DNA of 64,000 bases. Source: an uncultured Endomicrobiia bacterium. GTDB lineage: Bacteria; Elusimicrobiota; Endomicrobiia; Endomicrobiales; Endomicrobiaceae. How positions within the stretch are numbered: the stretch's first letter is position 1; each line of letters opens with the position of its first letter. The position numbers were made by a program, and so were the translations under genes. The notes beneath the pieces were generated by a model that was given only the letters and a program-made list of their open reading frames with translations, had not been told where the DNA came from and searched no databases. The stretch spans positions 1 through 64,000 of the forward strand of contig CALHWY010000029.1 in assembly GCA_938040055.1 (NCBI GenBank), given 5' to 3'. Positions 54,345 to 62,297 of this stretch are shown one piece after another.

Positions 54345-54371
54345 TTAGCGCTCAACCATTACGAGCGCTAT
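54345..54371 (-). promoter_or_regulatory. CIRCE operator (HrcA site)
   Basis: TTAGCGCTC-N9-GAGCGCTAT, i.e. the consensus TTAGCACTC-N9-GAGTGCTAA with two compensating changes in the arms. The nine-base spacer is exact. It starts at the end of the clpB -10 box, so HrcA would block transcription initiation. Confidence 0.92.
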
Positions 54372-54398
54372 TTTAATATTAATAAAAGTTTTTGTCAA
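54370..54398 (-). promoter_or_regulatory. Consensus sigma-70-type promoter of clpB
   Basis: On the minus strand TTGACA (complement of 54393-54398), 17-base spacer, TAAAAT (complement of 54370-54375), followed directly by the CIRCE element. Confidence 0.9.
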
Positions 54399-54486
54399 GA
54401 AAAAATTTTACGGAGTTCTTAAAACCGATTTTCGCCGACACATTGAAAAGATTTTTTAAAATAAAGCGGATGGGATATCCGAAGAA

Positions 54487-55149
54487 TTATTTCGTATTAT
54501 GCTGTTTTTTGCAGTCATTGATGACGGCGTTTATTTTCGCTTCCAGCTTTTTCTGTTCGCCGAGCACAAATTTCATCGCGTCGGCGATGGGGTCGGGGAG
54601 TTTGGCATGCTCAAGCTTTTCGACTTCTTCGGCGCTGTATCCTATGCTTATTCTGGCGGGAACGCCCATGGCCGTGGCATTGGCCGGAACATTATGCGTT
54701 ACCACCGAAGCCGCGCCTATTCTGGCATGATCTCCTACGGTAATCGCGCCCAAAACAATGGCGTTTGTGCCAAGCACGACGCCATTGCCCACGGTAGGAT
54801 GCCTTTTCTTTTTTTCAAGAGAAGTTCCTCCGAGCAAAACACCTTTATATATTAAAACATCGTCTCCGACTTCAGCGGTTTCGCCTATGACTACTCCCAT
54901 GCCGTGGTCAATAAACACTCTTCTTCCTATTTTTGCGCCGGGATGAATTTCAATACCCGTGAGAAATCTTGAGGCATGTGAAAGAAATCTGCCTAAGAAA
55001 TATAGTTTATGCGTCCATAACCAATGCGAAATCCTGTAAAATATCATAGCATGAAGACCCGGATAGCATAACAAGACTTCCGGCCAGGAACGCGCCGCGG
55101 GATCTTTATGGAAAATATTGTCCACGTCTTCTTTAAGAATTTTAAACAT
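54487..55149 (-). CDS. cysE: Serine O-acetyltransferase
   Basis: A CysE of about 220 residues from the ATG at 55149, placed by GGAGAAAG upstream and by the start of the family sequence (KILKEDVDNIFHKDPAA). The left-handed beta-helix has hexapeptide repeats (IEIHPGAKIGRRVFIDHG, VVIGETAEVGDD, IGAASVVTHNVPANATAMG). Catalytic His/Asp are in FIDHGMG. It makes O-acetylserine for cysteine synthesis. No cysK is adjacent. Confidence 0.95.
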   Translation of the reverse strand: MFKILKEDVDNIFHKDPAARSWPEVLLCYPGLHAMIFYRISHWLWTHKLYFLGRFLSHASRFLTGIEIHPGAKIGRRVFIDHGMGVVIGETAEVGDDVLIYKGVLLGGTSLEKKKRHPTVGNGVVLGTNAIVLGAITVGDHARIGAASVVTHNVPANATAMGVPARISIGYSAEEVEKLEHAKLPDPIADAMKFVLGEQKKLEAKINAVINDCKKQHNTK

Positions 55150-55434
55150 AAAAATCTTTCTCCGTAAACTTACCCGCTTATTATAACATAAAAGATAATC
55201 TGCGTCATTATAAAAATACCGGCTGAAGTTCAATTATACATAAAAGCAAAACTTATTGATTTTTCAATATTTCAGTTATGTGGCCGCCAGAAAGAGACGT
55301 TTTTTGCACAATTGCGGCGCAATATCAAACAAATACCGCCCGTTTCTTATATTCCTTATATTATCCGCACTTTTAATTTGACAGAACCAAATGCGGCGCA
55401 AAGAACAGACCGCGTAAAACGTCCTGCAGATAAT
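55150..55434. other. Intergenic stretch without a gene
   Basis: No reading frame with a start site; it should hold the cysE promoter (TATAACATAAAAG near 55183 reads on the minus strand as an AT-rich tract). Nothing else is recognised. Confidence 0.35.
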
Positions 55435-55468
55435 AAAGAGCCCCGGCTGAAATTTACCGAGGCTCTTA
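55435..55468 (-). terminator. Terminator after the histone-like gene
   Basis: GAGCCCCGG (55438-55446) and CCGAGGCTC (55457-55465) form a nine-pair stem with one mismatch, flanked by A and T residues. It lies about 20 bases past the stop of the gene at 55488. Confidence 0.75.
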
Positions 55469-55487
55469 AAATTATTTAAAAAGAATT

Positions 55488-55877
55488 TTATTTCTTTTTA
55501 GCTTTTTTCGCGGATTTTTTGGGGGCAGCCTTTTTAACGGCTTTTTTTACCGCTTTTTTAACGGCTTTTTTTGCGGCTTTCTTAGGGGCCGCTTTTTTTA
55601 CAGCTTTTTTCTTAGGAGCCGCCTTTTTTGCGGCTTTTTTCTTTGATTTCTTTTTTCCGCCCCTGCTCATAACGGATCTTGAGATATTGCCGTTTTTATC
55701 AATAAAATACAAGTAACCCGTTTCTTTTTTGAGTCCCACTTTTTCAACTTTCTGCGGTTTTCCGCCTTTTTTTCCGCCTCTTGCCATCAATGCTCTTGAA
55801 ATATCGCCCTGCTTATCAATGAAGTAAAGATAACCCGCCTCTCTTTTGATTCCTACCTTCTCTACCATCTGTGCCAT
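55488..55877 (-). CDS. Histone H1-like protein with a duplicated N-terminal module
   Basis: A 129-residue, extremely basic protein. The first ~75 residues are two copies of one module: VEKVGIKREAGYLYFIDKQG...ISRALMARGGKK and VEKVGLKKETGYLYFIDKNG...ISRSVMSRGGKK, about 37 residues each. The rest is a Lys/Ala/Pro tail (AAPKK-type repeats) like that of bacterial histone H1 homologues and AlgP. The tail surely binds DNA or RNA; the repeated module is small, compact and not known to me from a named family. AGGAGGTG lies six bases before the ATG. It is encoded 28 bases after an HTH gene, probably one operon, with a terminator behind. Confidence 0.8.
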   Translation of the reverse strand: MAQMVEKVGIKREAGYLYFIDKQGDISRALMARGGKKGGKPQKVEKVGLKKETGYLYFIDKNGNISRSVMSRGGKKKSKKKAAKKAAPKKKAVKKAAPKKAAKKAVKKAVKKAVKKAAPKKSAKKAKKK

Positions 55878-55905
55878 TTGTACACCTCCTGTTTTATGGT
55901 GCGGC

Positions 55906-56160
55906 TTATTTATTTTCGCCGGCTTCAGCCGGGATATTTTTCTTTTCCGCCGTTTGTCCGTTTTCTTTTTTGGTTATTATTTTCTCTTTAAGCCAGCTGT
56001 CAACAATATCTTTTGAAAATCTGTACTGTCTGCCTATTTTAGAGGCGGGTATCTTTTTCATTCTGATCAAACTGTAAATCTTAGATTTGCCTATGCCAAG
56101 ATACTCTGAAAGCTCTTTTATGTCCATTATCTGTTTATTGTTTGAATTTTTATTTTCCAT
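55906..56160 (-). CDS. Excisionase/MerR-type HTH protein
   Basis: An 84-residue helix-turn-helix protein of the excisionase (HTH_17) type: DIKELSEYLGIGKSKIYSLIRMKKIPASKIGRQ... with the closing RFSKDIVDSWL. The C-terminal ~25 residues are a charged, disordered tail. Stand-alone proteins of this kind are usually regulators rather than phage excisionases. It has a consensus promoter and shares a transcript with the histone-like gene. Confidence 0.85.
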   Translation of the reverse strand: MENKNSNNKQIMDIKELSEYLGIGKSKIYSLIRMKKIPASKIGRQYRFSKDIVDSWLKEKIITKKENGQTAEKKNIPAEAGENK

Positions 56161-56202
56161 TTTTTATCTTTTATTTATTTTTTATTTTTAATAACTGCCA
56201 AG

Positions 56203-56231
56203 ATTATATATATATTATCAAATATTGTCAA
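56203..56231 (-). promoter_or_regulatory. Consensus promoter of the HTH/histone-like operon
   Basis: Minus strand TTGACA (complement of 56226-56231), exact 17-base spacer, TATAAT (complement of 56203-56208): both hexamers are perfect. The start would fall near 56196, about 35 bases before the ATG. Confidence 0.9.
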
Positions 56232-56250
56232 GTATTATCTTTTAATGATA

Positions 56251-56285
56251 AAAAAAAGCAAATACAGTTAAATAACTATATTTGC
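56251..56285 (-). terminator. Rho-independent terminator of the six-gene operon
   Basis: Minus strand GCAAATATAGTT-ATTT-AACTGTATTTGC stem (12 positions, one mismatch) followed by seven T residues (complement of 56251-56257), about 60 bases after the stop of the gene ending at 56348. Confidence 0.85.
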
Positions 56286-56347
56286 CGCCAAATAATATTA
56301 TTCAGTAGTTTATTATTATTTTTACTATCTTATACAATCATTAAGAA

Positions 56348-58012
56348 TCATTTTTTATCTTTTATTATCTCAAATATTAATTTCATATATCTAAAATACT
56401 CCGGATTATCGGGTTTAAGCCTAAAAGCCTTTTTTATATTTTCCAAAGCCTCCCCATATCTTTTTTCATTAACAAAAATATTTGCAAGCGCGGCATAAGT
56501 CTGGTGCATTGAAATATTTTTTTCGGCGGCGATAGTAAGATATTTCTTGGCTTCTTTTATATCGCCGCGCTGCCAGGCGAAAATCCCTAAAAAAGAACAG
56601 TTCGCGGCGTCTTTTTTCTTTTCTTTAAGCGGAAGTTTTTCAAAATTTCTTTTCATAAAATATCCTCCCGTCTGAAACCGGCCGCTGTCAATAAATCTTC
56701 TTCCGTAAAGAAAAGACGTTTTGGCGTTTTCGGGGTTTTCCGTAACCGCCGCTGCGGAAAAATCGAGTTCGCCGGAAAATTTAACATTATTTATAAAAGA
56801 AACCGCAATGAAAAACATAAAATACAAAGCAAGCAGCGCAGGCATAATGCTTTTAATTTCATGTTTGAGCCTTATTTCATTGAGTACAATAATCAGCCCG
56901 GGCGCGGCCGTATAAACTCTGTGTTCGAGCATAAACCAGCTGTCATGAAAATAAGGAAGCGCTAAAAACGCCGCGAACCAGAAAAAACCGAAAAAAAACG
57001 CGCGGTAATCGGTTTCTTTGTTTTGCCGTAGCATAAAAACTATGCCGGCTAAAATAATCAAGCCCGCAGCCGAATCAAAAAACGAAAGAGGCGGCATAAC
57101 TTTGAGATTTACGGGAAAAAATATTTTCGATATATACTGAAGCGTGGCGGGGAAAAATTTTAAAGCGGCTATTTTCGAATAAGTGACGATATGGAAGATA
57201 TTCATTTCTCCGGAACTTGTGAATCCGCTTTTCATTAAATACCAGACAATGCAGCAAAAAGCCATAACAAAAGCCGCCGAAACAGTTTTCCGCGCGGTTT
57301 TATCTTTTGCCAGAAAAAAAATATATGCGGGAAAAACCATAAAAGCGGCTATCGCCGTTTCTTTGGTAAAAAGCGCCGCAGTAAAAAATACGGCCGCGGC
57401 CGCAAGGTTCGCCGGATTTGAGTTTTTGCCGTATTTTACGATGAATATAAAAGAGCTGAATATAAACACCGCAAGAAGAATATCGTTTCTTCCCGGAATC
57501 CAGGAAACCGCCTGGTTAAAGATCGGAAGAACGGCAAAAAAAGATGAAAACACAAAGGCTTTAGGATGTTCTATTTTCAGATTCTTAAGGAGATTAAAAA
57601 GTATGCTTACCGCAATAAAGTGATATATTATGCCGGATAAATGATATACCCAGAGACGCCCTCCCCCGATAACCGTATCGGCTATCCAGCTTGCCGTAAG
57701 AAGCGGGCGGTAAAAAGTGTCTCCGCTTTCATTGAAAACGCTTTTAAAAAACGATGCTATTATATTAAACGGATCCTGAAGATAGCTTCTCTGATGAACT
57801 ATAAGCGCCACATCGTCAAGATCGGTAAGACCGAACATAAGGCTTGCGGCGTAAACGGCGCAAATGATTGCAAAAAACAGAACATAAGGCGTAAACCCGC
57901 CGCTCAATACATTCGTCAAAGAGGGGAAAAGACTGTTTTTGTCAGCCTTTCGGACTGTATTCGTATAATGAAGGTTCAATTGTGTCGATTCCTTTGCGGT
58001 ACATATTTGCAA
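56348..58012 (-). CDS. GT-C-type (GT39-like) membrane protein with TPRs, paralogue of the gene at 49958
   Basis: Up to 554 residues, polytopic with about ten helices, sharing TDLDD, YRPLLTASW, SWIPGRND and FTKETAIAAF with the paralogue at 49958-51589, and ending in TPR-like repeats (AALANIFVNEKRYGEALENIKKAF). The start is unclear: the frame opens at an ATG at 58012, 71 bases inside the preceding exonuclease gene, and no good ribosome-binding site precedes it; a TTG at 57919 would give a protein starting just before the first helix. Last gene of the operon that begins with the beta-CASP gene. Confidence 0.75.
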   Translation of the reverse strand: MQICTAKESTQLNLHYTNTVRKADKNSLFPSLTNVLSGGFTPYVLFFAIICAVYAASLMFGLTDLDDVALIVHQRSYLQDPFNIIASFFKSVFNESGDTFYRPLLTASWIADTVIGGGRLWVYHLSGIIYHFIAVSILFNLLKNLKIEHPKAFVFSSFFAVLPIFNQAVSWIPGRNDILLAVFIFSSFIFIVKYGKNSNPANLAAAAVFFTAALFTKETAIAAFMVFPAYIFFLAKDKTARKTVSAAFVMAFCCIVWYLMKSGFTSSGEMNIFHIVTYSKIAALKFFPATLQYISKIFFPVNLKVMPPLSFFDSAAGLIILAGIVFMLRQNKETDYRAFFFGFFWFAAFLALPYFHDSWFMLEHRVYTAAPGLIIVLNEIRLKHEIKSIMPALLALYFMFFIAVSFINNVKFSGELDFSAAAVTENPENAKTSFLYGRRFIDSGRFQTGGYFMKRNFEKLPLKEKKKDAANCSFLGIFAWQRGDIKEAKKYLTIAAEKNISMHQTYAALANIFVNEKRYGEALENIKKAFRLKPDNPEYFRYMKLIFEIIKDKK

Positions 58013-58541
58013 ACAAATATTCTGCCACCCGGAACATAGTCAATACATCGGCCATCGCTCTGTGTTTGGTTTCGACTTCAACGCCTATCGCATCGGCTAT
58101 ATTTCCCAGAACATTCGATTCGAAAGAAAAATACTGCCTGGCTATTTTAAGCGTATCCACAAAATAAATTCCGCTTGTTCTTACGCCGCTGTCAAAAAGT
58201 TCTTTGTGCACAAAAGCAAGATCAAACACGGCATTATGGCATACGACCGTATTTGTCCCTATAAAACCCGCCACGTCTTTCGCGATATTTTTAAATTCCG
58301 GAGAAGACGCCACCATAGCGTCATATATGGAGTGTATTTTTGAGGACTCCGGAGGTATCGGATGTCTGGGATTGACCAAAGATTCAAAACGTTCTTCTTT
58401 GCCGTTTTGTATTTTCAGCATCGCAATTTCGACTATTTTTGCGCCTTTAATATGGCTGAGCCCGGTCGTTTCTATGTCCAGATACACCAAACCGTCGGGA
58501 GCATTTGTTTTTAACGTTTTTACAAACAGATTATCAAGCAT
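57942..58541 (-). CDS. DnaQ-like 3'-5' exonuclease (DEDDh)
   Basis: A 199-residue exonuclease of the DNA polymerase III epsilon type. Exo I is LDIETTGL (Asp ~22, Glu ~24), Exo II is VCHNAVFDLAF (Asp ~107), and Exo III is HRAMADVLTMF with His and Asp. All catalytic residues are present. With no polymerase domain it could act in proofreading, RNA trimming or repair. It starts one base after the stop of the small membrane protein gene. Confidence 0.9.
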   Translation of the reverse strand: MLDNLFVKTLKTNAPDGLVYLDIETTGLSHIKGAKIVEIAMLKIQNGKEERFESLVNPRHPIPPESSKIHSIYDAMVASSPEFKNIAKDVAGFIGTNTVVCHNAVFDLAFVHKELFDSGVRTSGIYFVDTLKIARQYFSFESNVLGNIADAIGVEVETKHRAMADVLTMFRVAEYLFANMYRKGIDTIEPSLYEYSPKG

Positions 58542-58542
58542 G

Positions 58543-58869
58543 TCAGTATTCTATCATTTTTAAAAAAATAATAAATACCGCCGCATAGCTCAATATTGTA
58601 AACAAGGTCCAGCATGTCCGCAGCTGAATCCGTTTCGGTTTTGCCCTGCATATGCCGCAGCCTGCCGCATAGCAGTATTTTGACGCGAAAAAAACAAGCA
58701 GCGCCGCCAGGAAAGAAAAAACGACGACCGCGCCGTAAACGATAAACGACCCCGGCAAAAAACCCGACATAAAACCGGTAAGAATTATCTGTTTGTTTAT
58801 GAAAAAATACAGACAGGCGCACATACAGTATAAAACTGCAAAAAACACGTATTTGCGGTTATAAAACAT
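58543..58869 (-). CDS. Small polytopic membrane protein
   Basis: A 108-residue protein with three to four hydrophobic segments (residues ~8-24, ~27-65 and ~88-105) and a cysteine cluster near the middle (SKYCYAAGCGIC). No family is recognised. It overlaps the TPR gene by 11 bases and precedes the exonuclease gene by one base, so it is a genuine member of this operon. Confidence 0.7.
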   Translation of the reverse strand: MFYNRKYVFFAVLYCMCACLYFFINKQIILTGFMSGFLPGSFIVYGAVVVFSFLAALLVFFASKYCYAAGCGICRAKPKRIQLRTCWTLFTILSYAAVFIIFLKMIEY

Positions 58870-59860
58870 TTTTGCCCCTCTCCGTCAGCATCTTACGCAA
58901 TTCGTAAACGGCTTCGTCGCTTCCGCGTTCCGCGGCCTTTTTAAAATACTCCGCGGCTTCCGCGCTTTTTCCCATATGTTTATAAGCCGTTGCCAAAAGA
59001 TAATTGGCCTTGTCACTGTCCGGACTGATAAGCAGAGCGCGCATATATAAAGGCACGGCCTGCTCATAATCACCCTGTTGGGCATAAACGGAGCCGATTT
59101 TCAGATATGCGGTTATATATCCCGGATTTATATCGGCGGCTTTTTCATAATTTGCAAGAGCATTGCGGGAATCGTTCATTTTCAGATGCATATCGCCCAA
59201 ATTACAGTATGCCGCTACGAAACCCATGTCCGAATCCGCAGCTCTCTTATAATAATTTGCGGCTTCTTTATACCTTTCCTCTTCCATGAACGTATGTCCT
59301 ATAAGATTATAGAAGCCGGCCTGGCTGAAATTTCCGGAAAGAAGAGCGCGCCTGTAACAGGCTCTGGCATTTTCCCGCTCCCCCGCGCTTCTGTAACAAA
59401 GACCGGCCAAAAGATAAGCCTTTTCCATTTCAGGGGCAAGACAATAAGCTTGTTCCAGATGCTGCGCCGCCTGTAAAAATTTCCCGGAACTGCCGGCGTG
59501 CCGGGCCTTCAAATACAAAGCATTTCCCAAACTGAAATGCGTTTCGGCATTATAAGGATCCAATTCGGAAGATATTTTCAGATATTTCACGGACGAATCA
59601 TAGTTTGAAAGTTTTGATAAAGCTATGCCGTATTTTCTGTACATATCCGCGCCGTCGGCTTTCAGTTCAACGGCTTTGGCATAATATTTTGCCGCCATAA
59701 AATACTGCTCGTTCATATAATAAGCGTTTGCTTTTTGAAGCATCGCTTCTTTAGAATAGCCGGCGTTTTTATAAAAATAAACTCCCGCCGCGGCAAGCGT
59801 AAAGCAAACCGTCAATATTATGCTGAGCATAAAATTTTTATCCGTCGTTTTTTTAAACAT
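58859..59860 (-). CDS. Membrane-anchored TPR protein
   Basis: A 333-residue protein: one N-terminal membrane helix (residues ~10-30) and seven or so tetratricopeptide repeats covering residues ~35-330 (AKAVELKADGADMYRKYG, LKISSELDPYNAETHFSLG, YEKAADINPGYITAYLKIG, ending KKAAERGSDEAVYEL). A scaffold facing the periplasm or cell surface is likely. It overlaps archease by eight bases. Confidence 0.88.
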   Translation of the reverse strand: MFKKTTDKNFMLSIILTVCFTLAAAGVYFYKNAGYSKEAMLQKANAYYMNEQYFMAAKYYAKAVELKADGADMYRKYGIALSKLSNYDSSVKYLKISSELDPYNAETHFSLGNALYLKARHAGSSGKFLQAAQHLEQAYCLAPEMEKAYLLAGLCYRSAGERENARACYRRALLSGNFSQAGFYNLIGHTFMEEERYKEAANYYKRAADSDMGFVAAYCNLGDMHLKMNDSRNALANYEKAADINPGYITAYLKIGSVYAQQGDYEQAVPLYMRALLISPDSDKANYLLATAYKHMGKSAEAAEYFKKAAERGSDEAVYELRKMLTERGKNVL

Positions 59861-60266
59861 CGGCTATTACCCCGGTTTCAAACAAATCATTTTTTTTCTC
59901 TATCTTGACGTCCCCGTAAGTAACGGCTTTTATCTCAAAGCCGGCCGTGAACTTTTTTACCTTTAAAAAATCGGCTTCGGCGGACAATACTTTTCCGTCA
60001 AAATTTATACGGCAAAAATTTCCTTTCAGCAATCTCTTTTTTACATAAAACAAATACAAAATTTCATTTAAAAACTTGACAAGCGCTTCTTCGGCGCTGT
60101 CCGCTTCCACCCGCAAAGACATTCTTGAGCGGCCCGCAAAGCTTATCTCGTCATAAGCATTATCCAAAATCCCTTCAGCGGCCGCCTCAAACAAATTCTC
60201 CAGCGTGTCCGCTTTCACTTTTATGAGCAAATCCGCGGTATGCTCCAGCATTTCCCGTTTTTTCAT
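59853..60266 (-). CDS. Archease
   Basis: A 137-residue archease: EHTADLLIKVKADTLENLFEAA at the start, the helix-strand DSAEEALVKFLNEILYLFY, then FEIKAVTYGDVKIE and the ending VIADV. Archease speeds up the GTP-dependent RNA ligase RtcB, which joins tRNA halves and repairs cleaved RNA; no rtcB lies in this window. It overlaps the beta-CASP gene by four bases (ATGA), so the two are translated together. Confidence 0.88.
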   Translation of the reverse strand: MKKREMLEHTADLLIKVKADTLENLFEAAAEGILDNAYDEISFAGRSRMSLRVEADSAEEALVKFLNEILYLFYVKKRLLKGNFCRINFDGKVLSAEADFLKVKKFTAGFEIKAVTYGDVKIEKKNDLFETGVIADV

Positions 60267-61801
60267 TTTTCTTCAAGAACCGCCTTCCGTTTAAACAAAG
60301 CGTTTGAAACGTTTTTCCAGCCTTGGCCCATAAGCAGGCTTCCCATTTTGCCGGCATTTTCTTTTTGCGAATGGATAAGGTATACGGGCGTTTTTTTGTC
60401 CTGCCCGGAAAGCCATTTTTCTGCAGCCTCAAAATCCGCATGGTCGGAAAATACATCGTATCTTTTTGCCGAAGCATTGTTTTTAATACCGCGGATTTTC
60501 TTTTTTTCAGACAACAGCAGGCCGGCCGCGCTTTTCGGTCCGACGTAATTTACGATCATTACGCTTACGTCTTTTCTCGGCAGCAAAATCTGCGCCAAAC
60601 GCGACGACATTCCTTTATCCATATCCCCGCTGGAAGAAATAATAACCAAAGGACTTGCGAACTTTATGTTTTTGCTTTGTTTTAAGCCGGCGGGAACAAT
60701 GGAGCCTTCTTCATACGCTTTCCGGGAAAACCAGCCGCCGGTTTTGTTTTTCAGTTCTTTCTGGTATATGCCCGTTATATTATTGGCTCCGGGCGAAACG
60801 CTGTAGACGGCGACGGAGTCCGGAAGAAGCCCTTCTTTTTGCATAAGATTCAATTCAAACAGTATCTTTTGGGTTCTGTTAAAAGCAAGAGCCGGAATCC
60901 ACACGATTTTTCCTTCGCCCAAAGCTTTTATGAGATCGTTTCTGAAAATATCATATCCCCGCATTCCCCGATCGCGCCGGCTGCCGGCATAAGTGGCTTC
61001 CATAAATATCATATCGGCTTTTTCAGGAATGCTGAAAATATCGTTCAGCCTTGAATGCCCGCTTCCTAAATCTCCGGAAAACAGAATCTTTTTGCCGTCT
61101 ATAAAAAAAACAATGCAGGCTGAACCGGGGATATGTCCGGCGTCCGAAAGTTTAAATTTGACATTGCGCGAAATCTCTTTAAGCACACCGTATTCCGAGG
61201 TTTCAAAAAGCTTTTCTATTTCGTCGCTGTCCCGGGCGCAGCAGTTTTTGCAGGCGAGAAATTGCACGCCCGTCTCTTTTTCCAAAGTTTCAAGATCCGC
61301 GGGGACGGCGCAATATCCAGCTTCTTTTATGTTTTCCCCGCACTCTTCATTCCAGTGGGCTATTACCGGAACTTTTTTTCTTTCCGCTTTTTCTTTTTGC
61401 AGTTTCGACCAAAACCATTTTCTTTTTATGATGTCAAAACCGTTTCTGTTTCTGAATAAAGAAAGGGCGAGTTCTTTTGTCGCGGGCGTGGAATATATTT
61501 TTCCGCGAAAACCTTTGCTTACAAGAAGAGGGATTCTGCCGCTGTGGTCAAGATGGGCGTGAGTAAGAACAAGAGCTTTCGCTTTTACAAGTTCGCCGGG
61601 CAGTTCGGAATTGGAATAAATTTCATTATCTTCGCCTATAAAAAGCCCGCAGTCCACCAAAAAGCTTTCTTCCTGCGTTTCGACAAGAAAACAACTGCCG
61701 GAAACGATTTCGGCGGCGCCGTAAGCAGTGACGGAAATTTCCGCGAACGAAAAAGGCGCGTAAAATATCAAAAATATCAGAACGGCGGTTATTTTTTTCA
61801 T
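60263..61801 (-). CDS. Secreted metallo-beta-lactamase-fold, beta-CASP-like hydrolase
   Basis: About 512 residues from the ATG at 61801, which gives a clean signal peptide (KKITAVLIFLIFYAPFSFA); the longer frame upstream lacks sense. Metal motifs: THAHLDHSG (~82-90), a histidine in GHIPGSA, SGDLGS, and SDHADF near the C-terminus. FMEATYAGS and VIISSSGDMDKG match beta-CASP motifs of RNA-cleaving enzymes of the CPSF/RNase J type, and the spacing of the domain is regular. A secretion signal on a protein of this family is unusual. It heads an operon with archease, a TPR protein, a small membrane protein and a DnaQ-like exonuclease. The substrate could be RNA or another phosphodiester. Confidence 0.82.
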   Translation of the reverse strand: MKKITAVLIFLIFYAPFSFAEISVTAYGAAEIVSGSCFLVETQEESFLVDCGLFIGEDNEIYSNSELPGELVKAKALVLTHAHLDHSGRIPLLVSKGFRGKIYSTPATKELALSLFRNRNGFDIIKRKWFWSKLQKEKAERKKVPVIAHWNEECGENIKEAGYCAVPADLETLEKETGVQFLACKNCCARDSDEIEKLFETSEYGVLKEISRNVKFKLSDAGHIPGSACIVFFIDGKKILFSGDLGSGHSRLNDIFSIPEKADMIFMEATYAGSRRDRGMRGYDIFRNDLIKALGEGKIVWIPALAFNRTQKILFELNLMQKEGLLPDSVAVYSVSPGANNITGIYQKELKNKTGGWFSRKAYEEGSIVPAGLKQSKNIKFASPLVIISSSGDMDKGMSSRLAQILLPRKDVSVMIVNYVGPKSAAGLLLSEKKKIRGIKNNASAKRYDVFSDHADFEAAEKWLSGQDKKTPVYLIHSQKENAGKMGSLLMGQGWKNVSNALFKRKAVLEEK

Positions 61802-62297
61802 AATCGTAAAAAATAAAAATGCTTTCCGGAAACCATTTTCCCGCTTTGCGGGGAGATAAAAAACGTCAAAACGGCATAGATAAAACCGGCGTGTACGGCT
61901 TGCGAAAAAAAACAAAACAGACTGCTTTTTATCGTCCGTCTCTTAAAACGGCGGCGGTTTGTCCCCAAACTTGAAAACCGCACAGGACTATTTCTTCTTT
62001 TATAAGCTTCTTCACAGAGGCATCCTTAGGAAATTTAAAACACCGGCTGCCGGCGGATCTTATTTTGTGATATAAAACAGAGCCTTTTGTCCGCGGACTT
62101 GAAACCCTATATCCGGAACAGTCCGGAAAACCGCCATGAAAACGGCATCCGTCCGTTCGCAGCCTTAAAACCGCTTATCCCGGCTATGCCGGCGGAGTGA
62201 CGGTTTCAAATAACGCCGGCTTGTTCACGGATTTAAAACGCCGAAAAATCAGCCCGGCGGCAGCCTATACTGTTTTGCAGCCTGAAAATCTGCGGAC
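61802..62297. other. Intergenic region between argS and the beta-CASP gene
   Basis: About 500 bases. A minus-strand segment around 61930-62020 is open with protein-like wording (KKLIKEEIVLCGFQVWG) but is short and stops. I see no gene. Confidence 0.35.
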
